Positions 26,156 to 34,170 of a DNA stretch of 64,000 nt are shown here, piece after piece (within the stretch, counting starts at the first letter, position 1; each line of letters opens with the position of its first letter). Source of the DNA: Nitrosopumilus sp. K4 (GTDB lineage Archaea; Thermoproteota; Nitrososphaeria; Nitrososphaerales; Nitrosopumilaceae); the NCBI RefSeq assembly GCF_018128925.1, contig NZ_CP067007.1:62001-126000 (forward strand), written 5' to 3'. Both the position numbers and the translations under genes were made by a program. Below the pieces are notes generated by a model, which was not told where the DNA came from, did not search any database, and saw nothing but the letters and a program-made list of their open reading frames with translations.

Positions 26156-28045
26156 ATGACTTTTTTTTTGGATATGAAAAATCTGTCAAAACCTGTCAAA
26201 GCGCTTATTCTTGCATCGATTATCATTACAACCTTAACGGCAATAGAACTTACAACAAGCGGAGTTGACGCTGCATCCATTTCAAAATCATTGTCTGCTG
26301 GAACAAATACTATAACTTTTAGGGATATTTCAGACGGAAATGTGACTCAGACTATTTCTGGTACTGCAACTGGAAACACTCTGACAATTGACGTTAGTGA
26401 TCTTGACGCTGACTTGGATGTTCTTTCAGCTGATGTCATAACATCAAGTGCAACTTCAACCTCTAGCGGTGCAAATGTTGCAAATGTAATCCTGACAGAA
26501 ACAGGGCCTAGCACTGGATTCTTTTCAGGAACAGTTACTCTAAGCAGCGCAACGACTACTAGTAGTAACCTCGAATGGATTAATGGCGATGATATCAGTC
26601 TGTTTTATAGACCTGATCCATCTGATTCTTTAACTGATCCAAAATCATCTGAAGGTGAATCTCTGGGATTTCCTAGAGTTTCAGCAGTTCTTAATGGAGT
26701 TGCTGGTGCAGGACCGCTAAGCTATACTTTGGCTGATTTTCCAATTGATTCTACTGCAAAGTCAGATGGTGTTTGTCCCTTTACTATAGTTGTTAACCCT
26801 GTTGATTTAACACTCTCTTCAGGAACAACTGCCTCTGACATTACAATTACAATATCTTATGCAAATGGTATACTGGGAGATCCTGCGCTGTTTCCGCCCA
26901 ACTTGCTAAAGATGGCATACAGGACAAGCTCTGCTGGGACATTTACTGAAATAGCATCTACTATTGACTTTTCTGCAAAAACTCTAACAAATACTGCACA
27001 ACCTTCTGCGATTGAAGGTCAGTACGTTATTGGATTCAATACTGGATGCTCTGGAGGTGGTGGGGGCGGTCTTGTTAGTCCAGGTCTTGTTGTAAACGCA
27101 CTTGCAGGAATTAGTGGTATAAGCGGCGGTGGAGGTAGCTCAACTTCTGCACCATCCATCTCACTAAATGATCTTGTGGCAAGAGACGCAATTGATGTTC
27201 CCACAGAAATTGAGCAGATGGTCCTAAACCATGACTCTGCCGTACCCATACCTCCAATGGAGCCAGGAGTTTTTGGAGACTTTGACTTTCCGTTAATGAT
27301 TAATGGCAAGGGATTTGTTGCAGGCGGATTCACAAACACGCTTGAGACCCAAACACTGCTCACTGAAACTCCTGTAACTATGGAGTTTGTCGTGTATGAG
27401 GATGAAAAGGTGCAGCACTTTTCGCTTTACACCAATCTGAGAGGACCTGATGATACGATTTCCAAAAGCGATACGCAAATTCTGTACAATGACGGCAAGG
27501 ACCTGCAGGTTGTAGATCCTAATGGCTTTTTCTCAGATGCAAAAATTACCGTATCTGATGATGAGGATGAAGATGAGTCATTCAAAAAACACGTACTGGT
27601 AGAATTGGTCTTTGCAAAGCCGATGGATACAAGTGACATAATCATCCGAAGCTGGGATCCTCACCTGTTCTCACGTGATTTCTATCTCTTAGATGCCATA
27701 AAGGTAGATTCGGCCGAACCAGAGTTCAATCCATTGCCGCAAGCAACAGAGGAAGTGCAGGTAGAGGAGCTAAAGTCCCAAAGCATCCCGTTATGGGTCA
27801 AAAACAACGCCGGCTGGTGGGCCGAAGAGCAAATTGACGATGAGAACTTTGTTGCAGGAATCCAGTATCTCATACAAAATGAGATAATGTTTGTGCCAAC
27901 CACAGATGCTGTGAATTCAGCAACTGAAATTCCTGACTGGATAAAAAACAACGCCGGCTGGTGGGCCGAAGATCAGATTAACGATGAGGACTTTGTAAAT
28001 GCAATAGAATGGCTTGTAACAAACGGAGTAATTGTACTGGAGTGA
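26156..28045 (+). CDS. Secreted beta-domain protein with two WWA-type repeats
   Basis: This protein of about 629 residues has a signal peptide (hydrophobic ALILASIIITTLTAIEL, cleavage near GVDAAS). The start could be ATG 26156, 34 bp after TTTATTAT, or ATG 26174; a GTG at 26135 adds little. Residues to about 290 form Ig-like domains with TGPSTGFFSGTVTL, the pattern also found in the S-layer protein. A Gly-rich linker (CSGGGGGG, then SGGGGSS) follows. At the C-terminus are two copies of a roughly 40-residue module, WVKNNAGWWAEEQIDDENF and WIKNNAGWWAEDQINDEDF, 48 residues apart. The function is unknown; modular surface attachment is likely. Confidence 0.75.
   Translation: MTFFLDMKNLSKPVKALILASIIITTLTAIELTTSGVDAASISKSLSAGTNTITFRDISDGNVTQTISGTATGNTLTIDVSDLDADLDVLSADVITSSATSTSSGANVANVILTETGPSTGFFSGTVTLSSATTTSSNLEWINGDDISLFYRPDPSDSLTDPKSSEGESLGFPRVSAVLNGVAGAGPLSYTLADFPIDSTAKSDGVCPFTIVVNPVDLTLSSGTTASDITITISYANGILGDPALFPPNLLKMAYRTSSAGTFTEIASTIDFSAKTLTNTAQPSAIEGQYVIGFNTGCSGGGGGGLVSPGLVVNALAGISGISGGGGSSTSAPSISLNDLVARDAIDVPTEIEQMVLNHDSAVPIPPMEPGVFGDFDFPLMINGKGFVAGGFTNTLETQTLLTETPVTMEFVVYEDEKVQHFSLYTNLRGPDDTISKSDTQILYNDGKDLQVVDPNGFFSDAKITVSDDEDEDESFKKHVLVELVFAKPMDTSDIIIRSWDPHLFSRDFYLLDAIKVDSAEPEFNPLPQATEEVQVEELKSQSIPLWVKNNAGWWAEEQIDDENFVAGIQYLIQNEIMFVPTTDAVNSATEIPDWIKNNAGWWAEDQINDEDFVNAIEWLVTNGVIVLE
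27800..27972 (+). repeat. 29-nt direct repeat marking WWA modules
   Basis: The same 29 bases occur at 27800-27828 and 27944-27972 (period 144 bp), encoding the KNNAGWWAE core in both modules of the protein above. The flanking bases differ. Confidence 0.9.
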
Positions 28046-28049
28046 TATT

Positions 28050-29153
28050 ATGAACAGTATTATTATTCTAACAACACTTGCAGTTCTTGTTGCAGGAACA
28101 TTTGCAATAGGTGATTCGTTTGCAACCCACTTTTCAGAGGACACAAAATGGCAGCTAGTCTACATCACTGACACACCGTCATGCAGCAACTATGACTACC
28201 AGATGGCAGTAAAGTACGACGAGATAACAGACAAGTACTTTGACTTGTACCAGTTTGAAAACACAAAGTACGAGCCGTTATGCATGAACCATTACAAGTA
28301 TGACGCAGTATACGACATGCCTGAAGATCTTGACTTGCTAGTGCTGGTGTATTCAAAGAATCTCGGCGAGGTGGAACTACACTCTCAAAAGATGGGAGGA
28401 TTGTTCATGCACTCAGGCTTTGACAAGAAATTCAACAACGCAATAATTCTCTGTGACTGTCCAAACTTTTACTATTCAGATCCTGTGTGGATTCTAACAC
28501 ACGAGCTGTCCCACTTTATCTTGTACTTTTTAGAGTTTGACATTCATGTCATAGAAGACCTGGTTCACAAATATGACGAAAAGTATGACCAGTGCAGAGA
28601 ATACCATGACGAGTCGTGCAGTTCTATCATGACAAAAATATACGTAGAGCCCATGGCATACTCTTTTTCTGTAATGCCTCCATATGAGGATGCAATAGGG
28701 ATAAGCAAGCTCAAAAACAACAACGTTGAGGTCTCAAAGCCACTGGCAGAGCTGGGCAAGATAATGACAAAGTGGTGGGCATCAGGCAAGATTTCAGAAG
28801 GTGACTATTCAAATGCCCTGGGATTATTAGCAGTGCAGCACCAGGAGATGCAGCAAGAAAAGTACAGCGTTCTGTACAAGGATGGACCCATCAAAGACGA
28901 CGTTACATGGCAAGACCTTCTCTTGGCCGATGGCTCTGACGAAAACAAAGTAGATGTGATGTCAAAGGTAAAGCAAAAGATGAAGCTAGACAGACAGAAT
29001 TTCCAAAAGATTGATTTTTCGGGACTGCCTTTCTGGTTCAAAAACACAGCCCAATACTGGGCAGATGATAAAATATCTGATGAGGAGTTTATCAGGAGCG
29101 TAAAGTATCTAAAGGATGCAGGCATCATACGAGAACACAGCCTAGATGACTAA
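28050..29153 (+). CDS. Secreted HExxH putative metallopeptidase with one WWA-like module
   Basis: This 367-residue protein has a signal peptide (IIILTTLAVLVAGTFA) and starts at ATG 28050, 4 bp after the upstream stop with GGAG just before it; an earlier in-frame ATG at 28032 lies inside the upstream gene. ILTHELSHFILYF places HExxH at His151-Glu152-His155, a zinc-peptidase motif; a third ligand is not obvious. The C-terminus ends with LPFWFKNTAQYWADDKISDEEF, a diverged copy of the module repeated in the preceding gene. The pair is probably one operon. A peptidase role is likely but the family is not identified. Confidence 0.7.
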   Translation: MNSIIILTTLAVLVAGTFAIGDSFATHFSEDTKWQLVYITDTPSCSNYDYQMAVKYDEITDKYFDLYQFENTKYEPLCMNHYKYDAVYDMPEDLDLLVLVYSKNLGEVELHSQKMGGLFMHSGFDKKFNNAIILCDCPNFYYSDPVWILTHELSHFILYFLEFDIHVIEDLVHKYDEKYDQCREYHDESCSSIMTKIYVEPMAYSFSVMPPYEDAIGISKLKNNNVEVSKPLAELGKIMTKWWASGKISEGDYSNALGLLAVQHQEMQQEKYSVLYKDGPIKDDVTWQDLLLADGSDENKVDVMSKVKQKMKLDRQNFQKIDFSGLPFWFKNTAQYWADDKISDEEFIRSVKYLKDAGIIREHSLDD

Positions 29154-29241
29154 TTTCATCAAATAATTTCATTTTATGATAATATTTTCCTAATTTAGCA
29201 AATAGAAATCTTGAAAAGCCTTTGGTACCAATCAATGTACA

Positions 29242-30681
29242 ATGCAAAAACAAGACACATCCCTTTCTAAAAAACTGGAGCGTGTCACAAAACAGGCAGA
29301 AATTCTTTCATTAATGGAGCAGACTCACAAGACAAAAGAGTGGATAAAAAGACAAATGAAAAAAAAGTCGCTAAAAATACCAATAAAGCTGTCAATGGGA
29401 AGCTTTCAAATCTTAAATGCATGCCCTGATGATTTTCTTGACCATCTCTTGGGTTCGCTAAAGGGCCATGACATTGATGATATTGGGGACATCAATGAAT
29501 TTACAAGAACGTTCTTTTGGTTTTTCACAGACATTGTTGCAGGATCAAACCCCACAATTCCTACAAAGGAGCAGGCAAGAAAGGTTGTCGTGCTAAATGA
29601 GCTAATTGAGCGAACAGAGATATTTCAAAACAGGGATCCAAACTCTACTGTGATCCTGCCAACCGGAGACGGAATGGCAATAGGATTCTCTAACAGCCCA
29701 GAATACCCTTTGCGTCTTTCAATACAACTGCATAAAATTCTAAATGAATACAACAAGACAAAAAAGAGAAAAGACGACAAGGTCCTGCTTCGAATAGGAA
29801 TCGACATTGGACCCGTCTACATAATAAAGGATCTTACTGGCCAGGACAACGTCTGGGGCCCTGGAATAATTCTTACCAGACGTGTGATGGACTTGGCAGG
29901 AGACCAAAACATTTTCTGCTCCTCCAGGTTTGCCGAAGACGTTCGAGTTTTATCCCCAGAGTACAAGGAAATAATGCACCCCATAGGGGACTATTCGATA
30001 AAGCATGGCGAGCAGCTAAACATCTACAATATTTACGGTGAGGGCTTTGGAGAAAAGAAAACCCCGAAAAAGAAAAAAATCACTCAAAAAACAGAGACAT
30101 TTGAGGAATCGCTAAAATCAAAGACCGCGTTTTTGTTTAACACCATTGATATCAATCTGGACGTGTTGGATCCTAAAACTATGCTTACACATCATGTTTG
30201 GAGATGGAACTTGGTAAATATTTCAGACGCACCCAAAGACGAAATATTTTACTATCTTGACGGCGATGTCGCAAAGGACTTTGCAGACATGAATGTCCGA
30301 GTTTATGACGAGGAGGGAACTGAGGCAGATATTTTGAGTCTATCAGAAAACAAGCCGACTCACAAGGAGTTTAGTGTAAAGCTCAAAAAGCCGATAAAGC
30401 CAAGACAGCGAAAGAGGTTTGTCACAATAGAGTATGACTGGGAAGAGCCAGAACGCACGTTCTTTTACAAGGTTCCAACTGACTGCAAGGAATTCACATA
30501 CAAATTCTCCATTCCTAAGGGAGTTGACATTAGAAACAGGGTACTGAAAGTAGATGCAGAGTTGGGCTACAAGTGGAATGCAGATCCACCTGCGACAATA
30601 AAGTACCTAAAGGATGCAACGCAAATTATCTGGCAAGGAAAGAATCTCAAATCATTTGATGCATACAAGTTTGACTGGTAG
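29242..30681 (+). CDS. Class III nucleotidyl-cyclase-like protein with C-terminal beta domain
   Basis: This 479-residue cytosolic protein begins with a charged helical region (1-60). A cyclase homology domain (about 80-260) has FFTDIVAG (first metal Asp) and PTGDGMAIGF (second metal Asp), followed by RIGIDIGPVY. Other catalytic positions are altered: Leu replaces the base-contacting Lys before TGD, Asn the base-selecting Asp before VWG, and Ile the Asn in WGPGIILTRR, although the Arg is kept. Residues from about 285 form a beta-rich domain with ITQKTETFEE before it. It may be a degenerate cyclase acting as a sensor or partner. A second cyclase-like gene lies 0.9 kb downstream. Confidence 0.78.
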   Translation: MQKQDTSLSKKLERVTKQAEILSLMEQTHKTKEWIKRQMKKKSLKIPIKLSMGSFQILNACPDDFLDHLLGSLKGHDIDDIGDINEFTRTFFWFFTDIVAGSNPTIPTKEQARKVVVLNELIERTEIFQNRDPNSTVILPTGDGMAIGFSNSPEYPLRLSIQLHKILNEYNKTKKRKDDKVLLRIGIDIGPVYIIKDLTGQDNVWGPGIILTRRVMDLAGDQNIFCSSRFAEDVRVLSPEYKEIMHPIGDYSIKHGEQLNIYNIYGEGFGEKKTPKKKKITQKTETFEESLKSKTAFLFNTIDINLDVLDPKTMLTHHVWRWNLVNISDAPKDEIFYYLDGDVAKDFADMNVRVYDEEGTEADILSLSENKPTHKEFSVKLKKPIKPRQRKRFVTIEYDWEEPERTFFYKVPTDCKEFTYKFSIPKGVDIRNRVLKVDAELGYKWNADPPATIKYLKDATQIIWQGKNLKSFDAYKFDW

Positions 30682-30683
30682 TG

Positions 30684-31244
30684 TTACTTGGTGGTATCTG
30701 CGCCTGTAACCCACATGTCTTTGTGGACAAACATGTCAGTGTCTGGATTGTACTGGCTGATCATGCCATAACTGCTTGTGCCGTTTGTTATTGGGTACTC
30801 AAATGATACTGCAATGAACAAGTCTTTTTGCGAGCTCTTTGCTTTTGCAAAGTCCTGCTCGTCTACAAAAAACCAATAATGCTTTTCCATGGTCGGAAGC
30901 AGCGGGCCGAGGTTGAACTTTTTTTCCTCTGCAAATTCAAGTTCCTCTTTTTTCATAATTTTGTCACTAGAGCAAAACGATGCCCTCACATTAGTTGCAG
31001 GAAGCTCGCCATAGTTTCTTATTGTAACATCAAACTGAAATTGGTTGTCAGAATTTTTCCCCATGCTTTTAATCCCGTTTACAGGACCGACCCATGGGCG
31101 GAATCTAAATTCTGTCTGAATCCTGCTAAGAACTACTGTTGCCTCCATCTGCTTGATGGTCCTCCACAACAATACCACCAAGACAATTGTGGCAATTGCA
31201 GTTGCCAAGCTTCCAATTACTGAGAGGATCTCAAAGTCTTCCAC
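30684..31244 (-). CDS. Membrane-anchored hypothetical protein
   Basis: This is a 186-residue protein I do not recognise. It has one N-terminal transmembrane segment (about 9-27, IGSLATAIATIVLVVLLW), then a short charged linker and a beta-rich domain with FDVTIRNYGELPATNVRASFC, a pattern seen in Ig-like or CARDB-like beta-sandwiches (conserved N-x-G-x-x-P-A). The domain probably faces the cytoplasm or outside depending on topology, which is not clear. The start is GTG at 31244. It converges with the cyclase-like gene, with only 2 bp between stops. Confidence 0.65.
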   Translation of the reverse strand: MEDFEILSVIGSLATAIATIVLVVLLWRTIKQMEATVVLSRIQTEFRFRPWVGPVNGIKSMGKNSDNQFQFDVTIRNYGELPATNVRASFCSSDKIMKKEELEFAEEKKFNLGPLLPTMEKHYWFFVDEQDFAKAKSSQKDLFIAVSFEYPITNGTSSYGMISQYNPDTDMFVHKDMWVTGADTTK

Positions 31245-31378
31245 ATGTTGCTATTCTCCGTGTACTGGATATACTTTTTGCCTTGTATGAATTTATGACA
31301 AGTTTATTTTATTATATCCGTATAACAGTCTGATCTGCATCTCATCAAAATGCTTCTGGATTAATAGTCCTCTGTCAT

Positions 31379-31501
31379 CTATGACTCTGGCCAGTTTCCA
31401 TCACACCTATCGCAGATTCCCCTGTATCCACTGTAGCGATCATCCCAAAGTAGTATTGCAGACTTTTTTTGGCATACATCGCAAGAGATTCTTGTTTGCA
31501 T
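31379..31501 (-). CDS. 40-residue zinc-ribbon protein
   Basis: This short reading frame starts at ATG 31501 and ends at 31379. Its product begins MQTRISCDVCQKK and ends RCDGNWPES. Two CxxC knuckles (Cys7/Cys10 and Cys30/Cys33) separated by 19 residues make a complete zinc ribbon, and the aromatic WDDRYSGYRG between them fits a compact fold. It lies alone in the otherwise gene-free 363-bp stretch 31245-31607. Whether it is expressed cannot be seen, but spacing and composition make chance unlikely. Confidence 0.6.
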   Translation of the reverse strand: MQTRISCDVCQKKSAILLWDDRYSGYRGICDRCDGNWPES

Positions 31502-31607
31502 GACTATACTTGCACAAACTATGGTATAACCATCCATTAGCATAATCTATAAAAAATTAGCAATCAAGCTAATACCTCCTTATCTTTTCCCCCTGCCATA
31601 TACTATC

Positions 31608-32231
31608 ATGATGGTCAAGGCAAAAGAAGAACTGTTGGATTCCATGCTGGATGTGAACAGCAATGCCAACATGATTTCATTTGAGAATGTGCATCAAAAC
31701 AGCATCGTGGGAATTGTAGATGTGGTAAACTCTACAAACGTTATCTCAAAGATGACACAAGAGCAGGCATGCCAGTACTATTCTGTGTTTCACAACGTGC
31801 TAAGCTATGTCATAAAAAATCATGGCGCATCAGTTGTCAAAAACATTGGCGATGGTATCTTGTTTTATTTTCCAAAACTGGATTCAACTGCTGCATTGTC
31901 TTGTAGTGTGGAGCTGCTTAACGCATCAAAGATGATAAATGACATTTTCAAAAAACAAAAAATTCCCCAGATACAGTACAGGATTAGTCTTGATTATGGA
32001 CCGTTAATGATTGCAAAATACAAAACATCATCTTGCAAGGATATCTTTGGGCCCACTGTGAATCTCTGCTCTAAGATAAACCGCATTGCCAGCCCAAACC
32101 AGATTGTAGTTGGCAGCGACATGTTTGAAATCATAAAAAAATCAAAACACTTTGTTTTCAAGCAAATCACACAATTTCACTCTGCCATAAAGCAGCATTA
32201 TCCGGTTTATTCCGTAAATTCCATGACATGA
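31608..32231 (+). CDS. Class III nucleotidyl-cyclase domain protein
   Basis: This 207-residue protein is essentially one cyclase homology domain. IVGIVDVVNST carries the first metal Asp, VVKNIGDGILFYF the base-contacting Lys and second Asp, and KDIFGPTVNLCSKI the base-selecting Asp and the Asn, but the transition-state Arg is replaced by Lys. It may therefore be weakly active or inactive. There is no sensor domain. The start ATG at 31608 is followed by a second ATG codon. The gene directly abuts a winged-helix regulator, so the two are probably read together and may form one regulatory unit. Confidence 0.8.
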   Translation: MMVKAKEELLDSMLDVNSNANMISFENVHQNSIVGIVDVVNSTNVISKMTQEQACQYYSVFHNVLSYVIKNHGASVVKNIGDGILFYFPKLDSTAALSCSVELLNASKMINDIFKKQKIPQIQYRISLDYGPLMIAKYKTSSCKDIFGPTVNLCSKINRIASPNQIVVGSDMFEIIKKSKHFVFKQITQFHSAIKQHYPVYSVNSMT

Positions 32232-33074
32232 ATGACAAACATTTTGTATTACATTAATACAATATTAGAAATGAACCATAATCTTGATGCATATGCAAAG
32301 TACTTTCTTGAGGTATCAAGTGAGCAGAGACTGAAGATCATTCAGTTGCTTAGCCAGAACACTTTCACGCTTTCTGAGCTTGCAAAAGAAATTGATGCAA
32401 CAAAGCCTGAAATACACAGAAACTTGGATAGACTGGAAAAGTCCGGATTTATCAGAAAAAACTCTAGTGGTAATTTTGTCTTGACTACATTGGGTCAGAT
32501 GATTCTGGGGTTGGTGCCTAACCTAGCCTTTGTTATTGATAACAAAAAATATTTTATGGAGCATCCCATAAATTCACTTCCTGAAAAATTCATATCTCGA
32601 TTTGGAGAGCTGTTCGAATCAAAACTCTTGAAGAGTTATGTTGATGTGTTTGAGTACTGGAAGAGCATCTACGAGGAAGCAGAAGAGTACATCTACAACA
32701 TATTGTATGACGTTCCATACTTTGATGACTTTGTAAAGCCAATTAACAAGAAATTGTCTCAGGGTGTCAAAATAAAGTCCATATTTTATGAAAAGGCCAT
32801 AGTCTCTGACTCTCGTAATGATGCCGTAAAGAAATTGAAAAAATACATCGATGCAGGTGACATTCAAAGAATGATGACAAAAACTGTCAGTGCAGCGGTG
32901 ATACTAAATGAGAAACAGTCATGTCTGATCTTTCCAAATACAGATGGAAAACTTGATGCAGGATATGCGCTTGTAAGCGATGATGCTTTGTTTCACCAAT
33001 GGTGTTTTGACTACTTTAACTATTCATGGTACAATGCACAACCATTCATGGAAAGGAAACTGGAAAAAAAATAA
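32232..33074 (+). CDS. Winged-helix (ArsR-like) transcriptional regulator
   Basis: This 280-residue protein has an N-terminal winged helix (about 25-90): SSEQRLKIIQLLSQ, TLSELAKEIDATKPEIHRNLDRL (recognition helix) and GFIRKNSSGNFVLTTLG (wing). The remaining 190 residues resemble the C-terminal domain of archaeal HTH proteins with a PLD-like/TrmB-like sensor fold, with VKIKSIFYEKA and DAGDIQRMMTK. The start at 32232 directly follows the stop of the cyclase gene; an inner ATG at 32271 is also possible. Its linkage to a cyclase and a P-II gene suggests nitrogen or second-messenger control, which is inference. Confidence 0.78.
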   Translation: MTNILYYINTILEMNHNLDAYAKYFLEVSSEQRLKIIQLLSQNTFTLSELAKEIDATKPEIHRNLDRLEKSGFIRKNSSGNFVLTTLGQMILGLVPNLAFVIDNKKYFMEHPINSLPEKFISRFGELFESKLLKSYVDVFEYWKSIYEEAEEYIYNILYDVPYFDDFVKPINKKLSQGVKIKSIFYEKAIVSDSRNDAVKKLKKYIDAGDIQRMMTKTVSAAVILNEKQSCLIFPNTDGKLDAGYALVSDDALFHQWCFDYFNYSWYNAQPFMERKLEKK

Positions 33075-33125
33075 TCTGATTACTGCATAAATGAACTTTT
33101 TATCATAGTTTGTTTTTTATTTTGT

Positions 33126-33461
33126 GTGAAGAAAATAGAGGCAATTATCCGTGAAACAAAGTTTCAGGACGTCAAAACAAAATTAACAAAACTTGGTGTC
33201 AAGGGATTGACTGCATACGAGGTAAGGGGCAGAGGTGATCAGGCCGGCATGATGCGATCAGGGGGAGATTCAGAGGATTATCTGTCTGATGATCTTGTGC
33301 CAAAAATGAAGATTGAAATTGTTTGTATTGAAGAGGAGGTAGATAAAATAACAAACTCGCTTGTCGCAAATGCATTTACTGGAAATCCTGGCGATGGAAA
33401 AATTTTCATCTATGATGTAGTTGATGTGATAAAAATAAGCACTGCTGGAAAATCCCCTTAA
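33126..33461 (+). CDS. P-II family nitrogen regulatory protein
   Basis: This is a 111-residue signal protein that binds ATP/ADP and 2-oxoglutarate and controls nitrogen uptake or metabolism. MKKIEAIIRETKFQDVKTKL starts the ferredoxin-like fold, VRGRGDQAG leads into the T-loop, and NAFTGNPGDGKIF is the B-loop. The T-loop is longer than in bacterial GlnB/GlnK (RSGGDSEDYLSDDLVPK) and lacks the usual Tyr of the YRGxEY motif that is uridylylated, so control by uridylylation is unlikely. The start is GTG at 33126, with TTTTTATC about 29 bp upstream. No amt gene adjoins it. Confidence 0.9.
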   Translation: MKKIEAIIRETKFQDVKTKLTKLGVKGLTAYEVRGRGDQAGMMRSGGDSEDYLSDDLVPKMKIEIVCIEEEVDKITNSLVANAFTGNPGDGKIFIYDVVDVIKISTAGKSP

Positions 33462-33481
33462 CGTTACACTGCTTTTTCAAA

Positions 33482-34009
33482 TTACATACCTTGAGCAGCA
33501 CTTATCATGTATTCTTCTAGATATCCTGCAGCTAGCAAAATCCCAATCACTATTCCAAACTCAATTGTTGTGGGCTTGATCATGTCCTTCAAATATTTTC
33601 TTTTTATCAAGGCCAAAACTATGTGAAGACTACGCGACATTGCAATTGCATATGCGACAAGCTCCATAAATCCAAAAGGTGACATGTACAGAATTGAAAG
33701 CGGTGCAATCTCAGCTAGTGCTGGTGCCATTGATACCATTGACGCAAAACCCATCCCAGTTGACCATGCCGTATATGACCCCCAAATGATGCCAAACCCT
33801 GGAACAAACATTGGCAAGGCAGCTTGCAAATTGTTTAGAAATATCTCAATGCCTGTAATCTCTTGTGTGTTTGATAGGAACTCTTGTATGAACGCGTTTG
33901 CATCTTCGTCACTGATTTGAGACGTGGCGCCAATCTGAAATGCAATTGAGAATAAAAGCAGGAATATAAAAAAAGTAGCAATTCTTAATTTCATATTGGC
34001 ATATTTCAT
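33482..34009 (-). CDS. SpoIIM/DUF95-family membrane protein
   Basis: This 175-residue integral membrane protein has about five hydrophobic segments. FLNNLQAALPMFVPGFGIIWG, then FASMVSMAP and SPFGFMELVAYAIAMS match the stage II sporulation protein M (DUF95) family, whose archaeal members are common but of unknown role. The conserved E-hydrophobic-A run with Pro-Phe-Gly-Phe is intact. A signal-like first segment precedes them. It converges with the P-II gene with a 20-bp gap. Assignment to the family is good; function is not known. Confidence 0.75.
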   Translation of the reverse strand: MKYANMKLRIATFFIFLLLFSIAFQIGATSQISDEDANAFIQEFLSNTQEITGIEIFLNNLQAALPMFVPGFGIIWGSYTAWSTGMGFASMVSMAPALAEIAPLSILYMSPFGFMELVAYAIAMSRSLHIVLALIKRKYLKDMIKPTTIEFGIVIGILLAAGYLEEYMISAAQGM

Positions 34010-34170
34010 GCTTTTTAGATATGGTGTTGGTATTTGAGCATGTCGTCACGGGTTCTTCCAAAAATTTTTCTCAAATAGAAATGAATCTACATTTAAAATT
34101 CACAATATTGATTTTTCAAAACATCAAAAAACTAACTGTTTACATAATGGTGTTTCCTGACTAGATCAAA

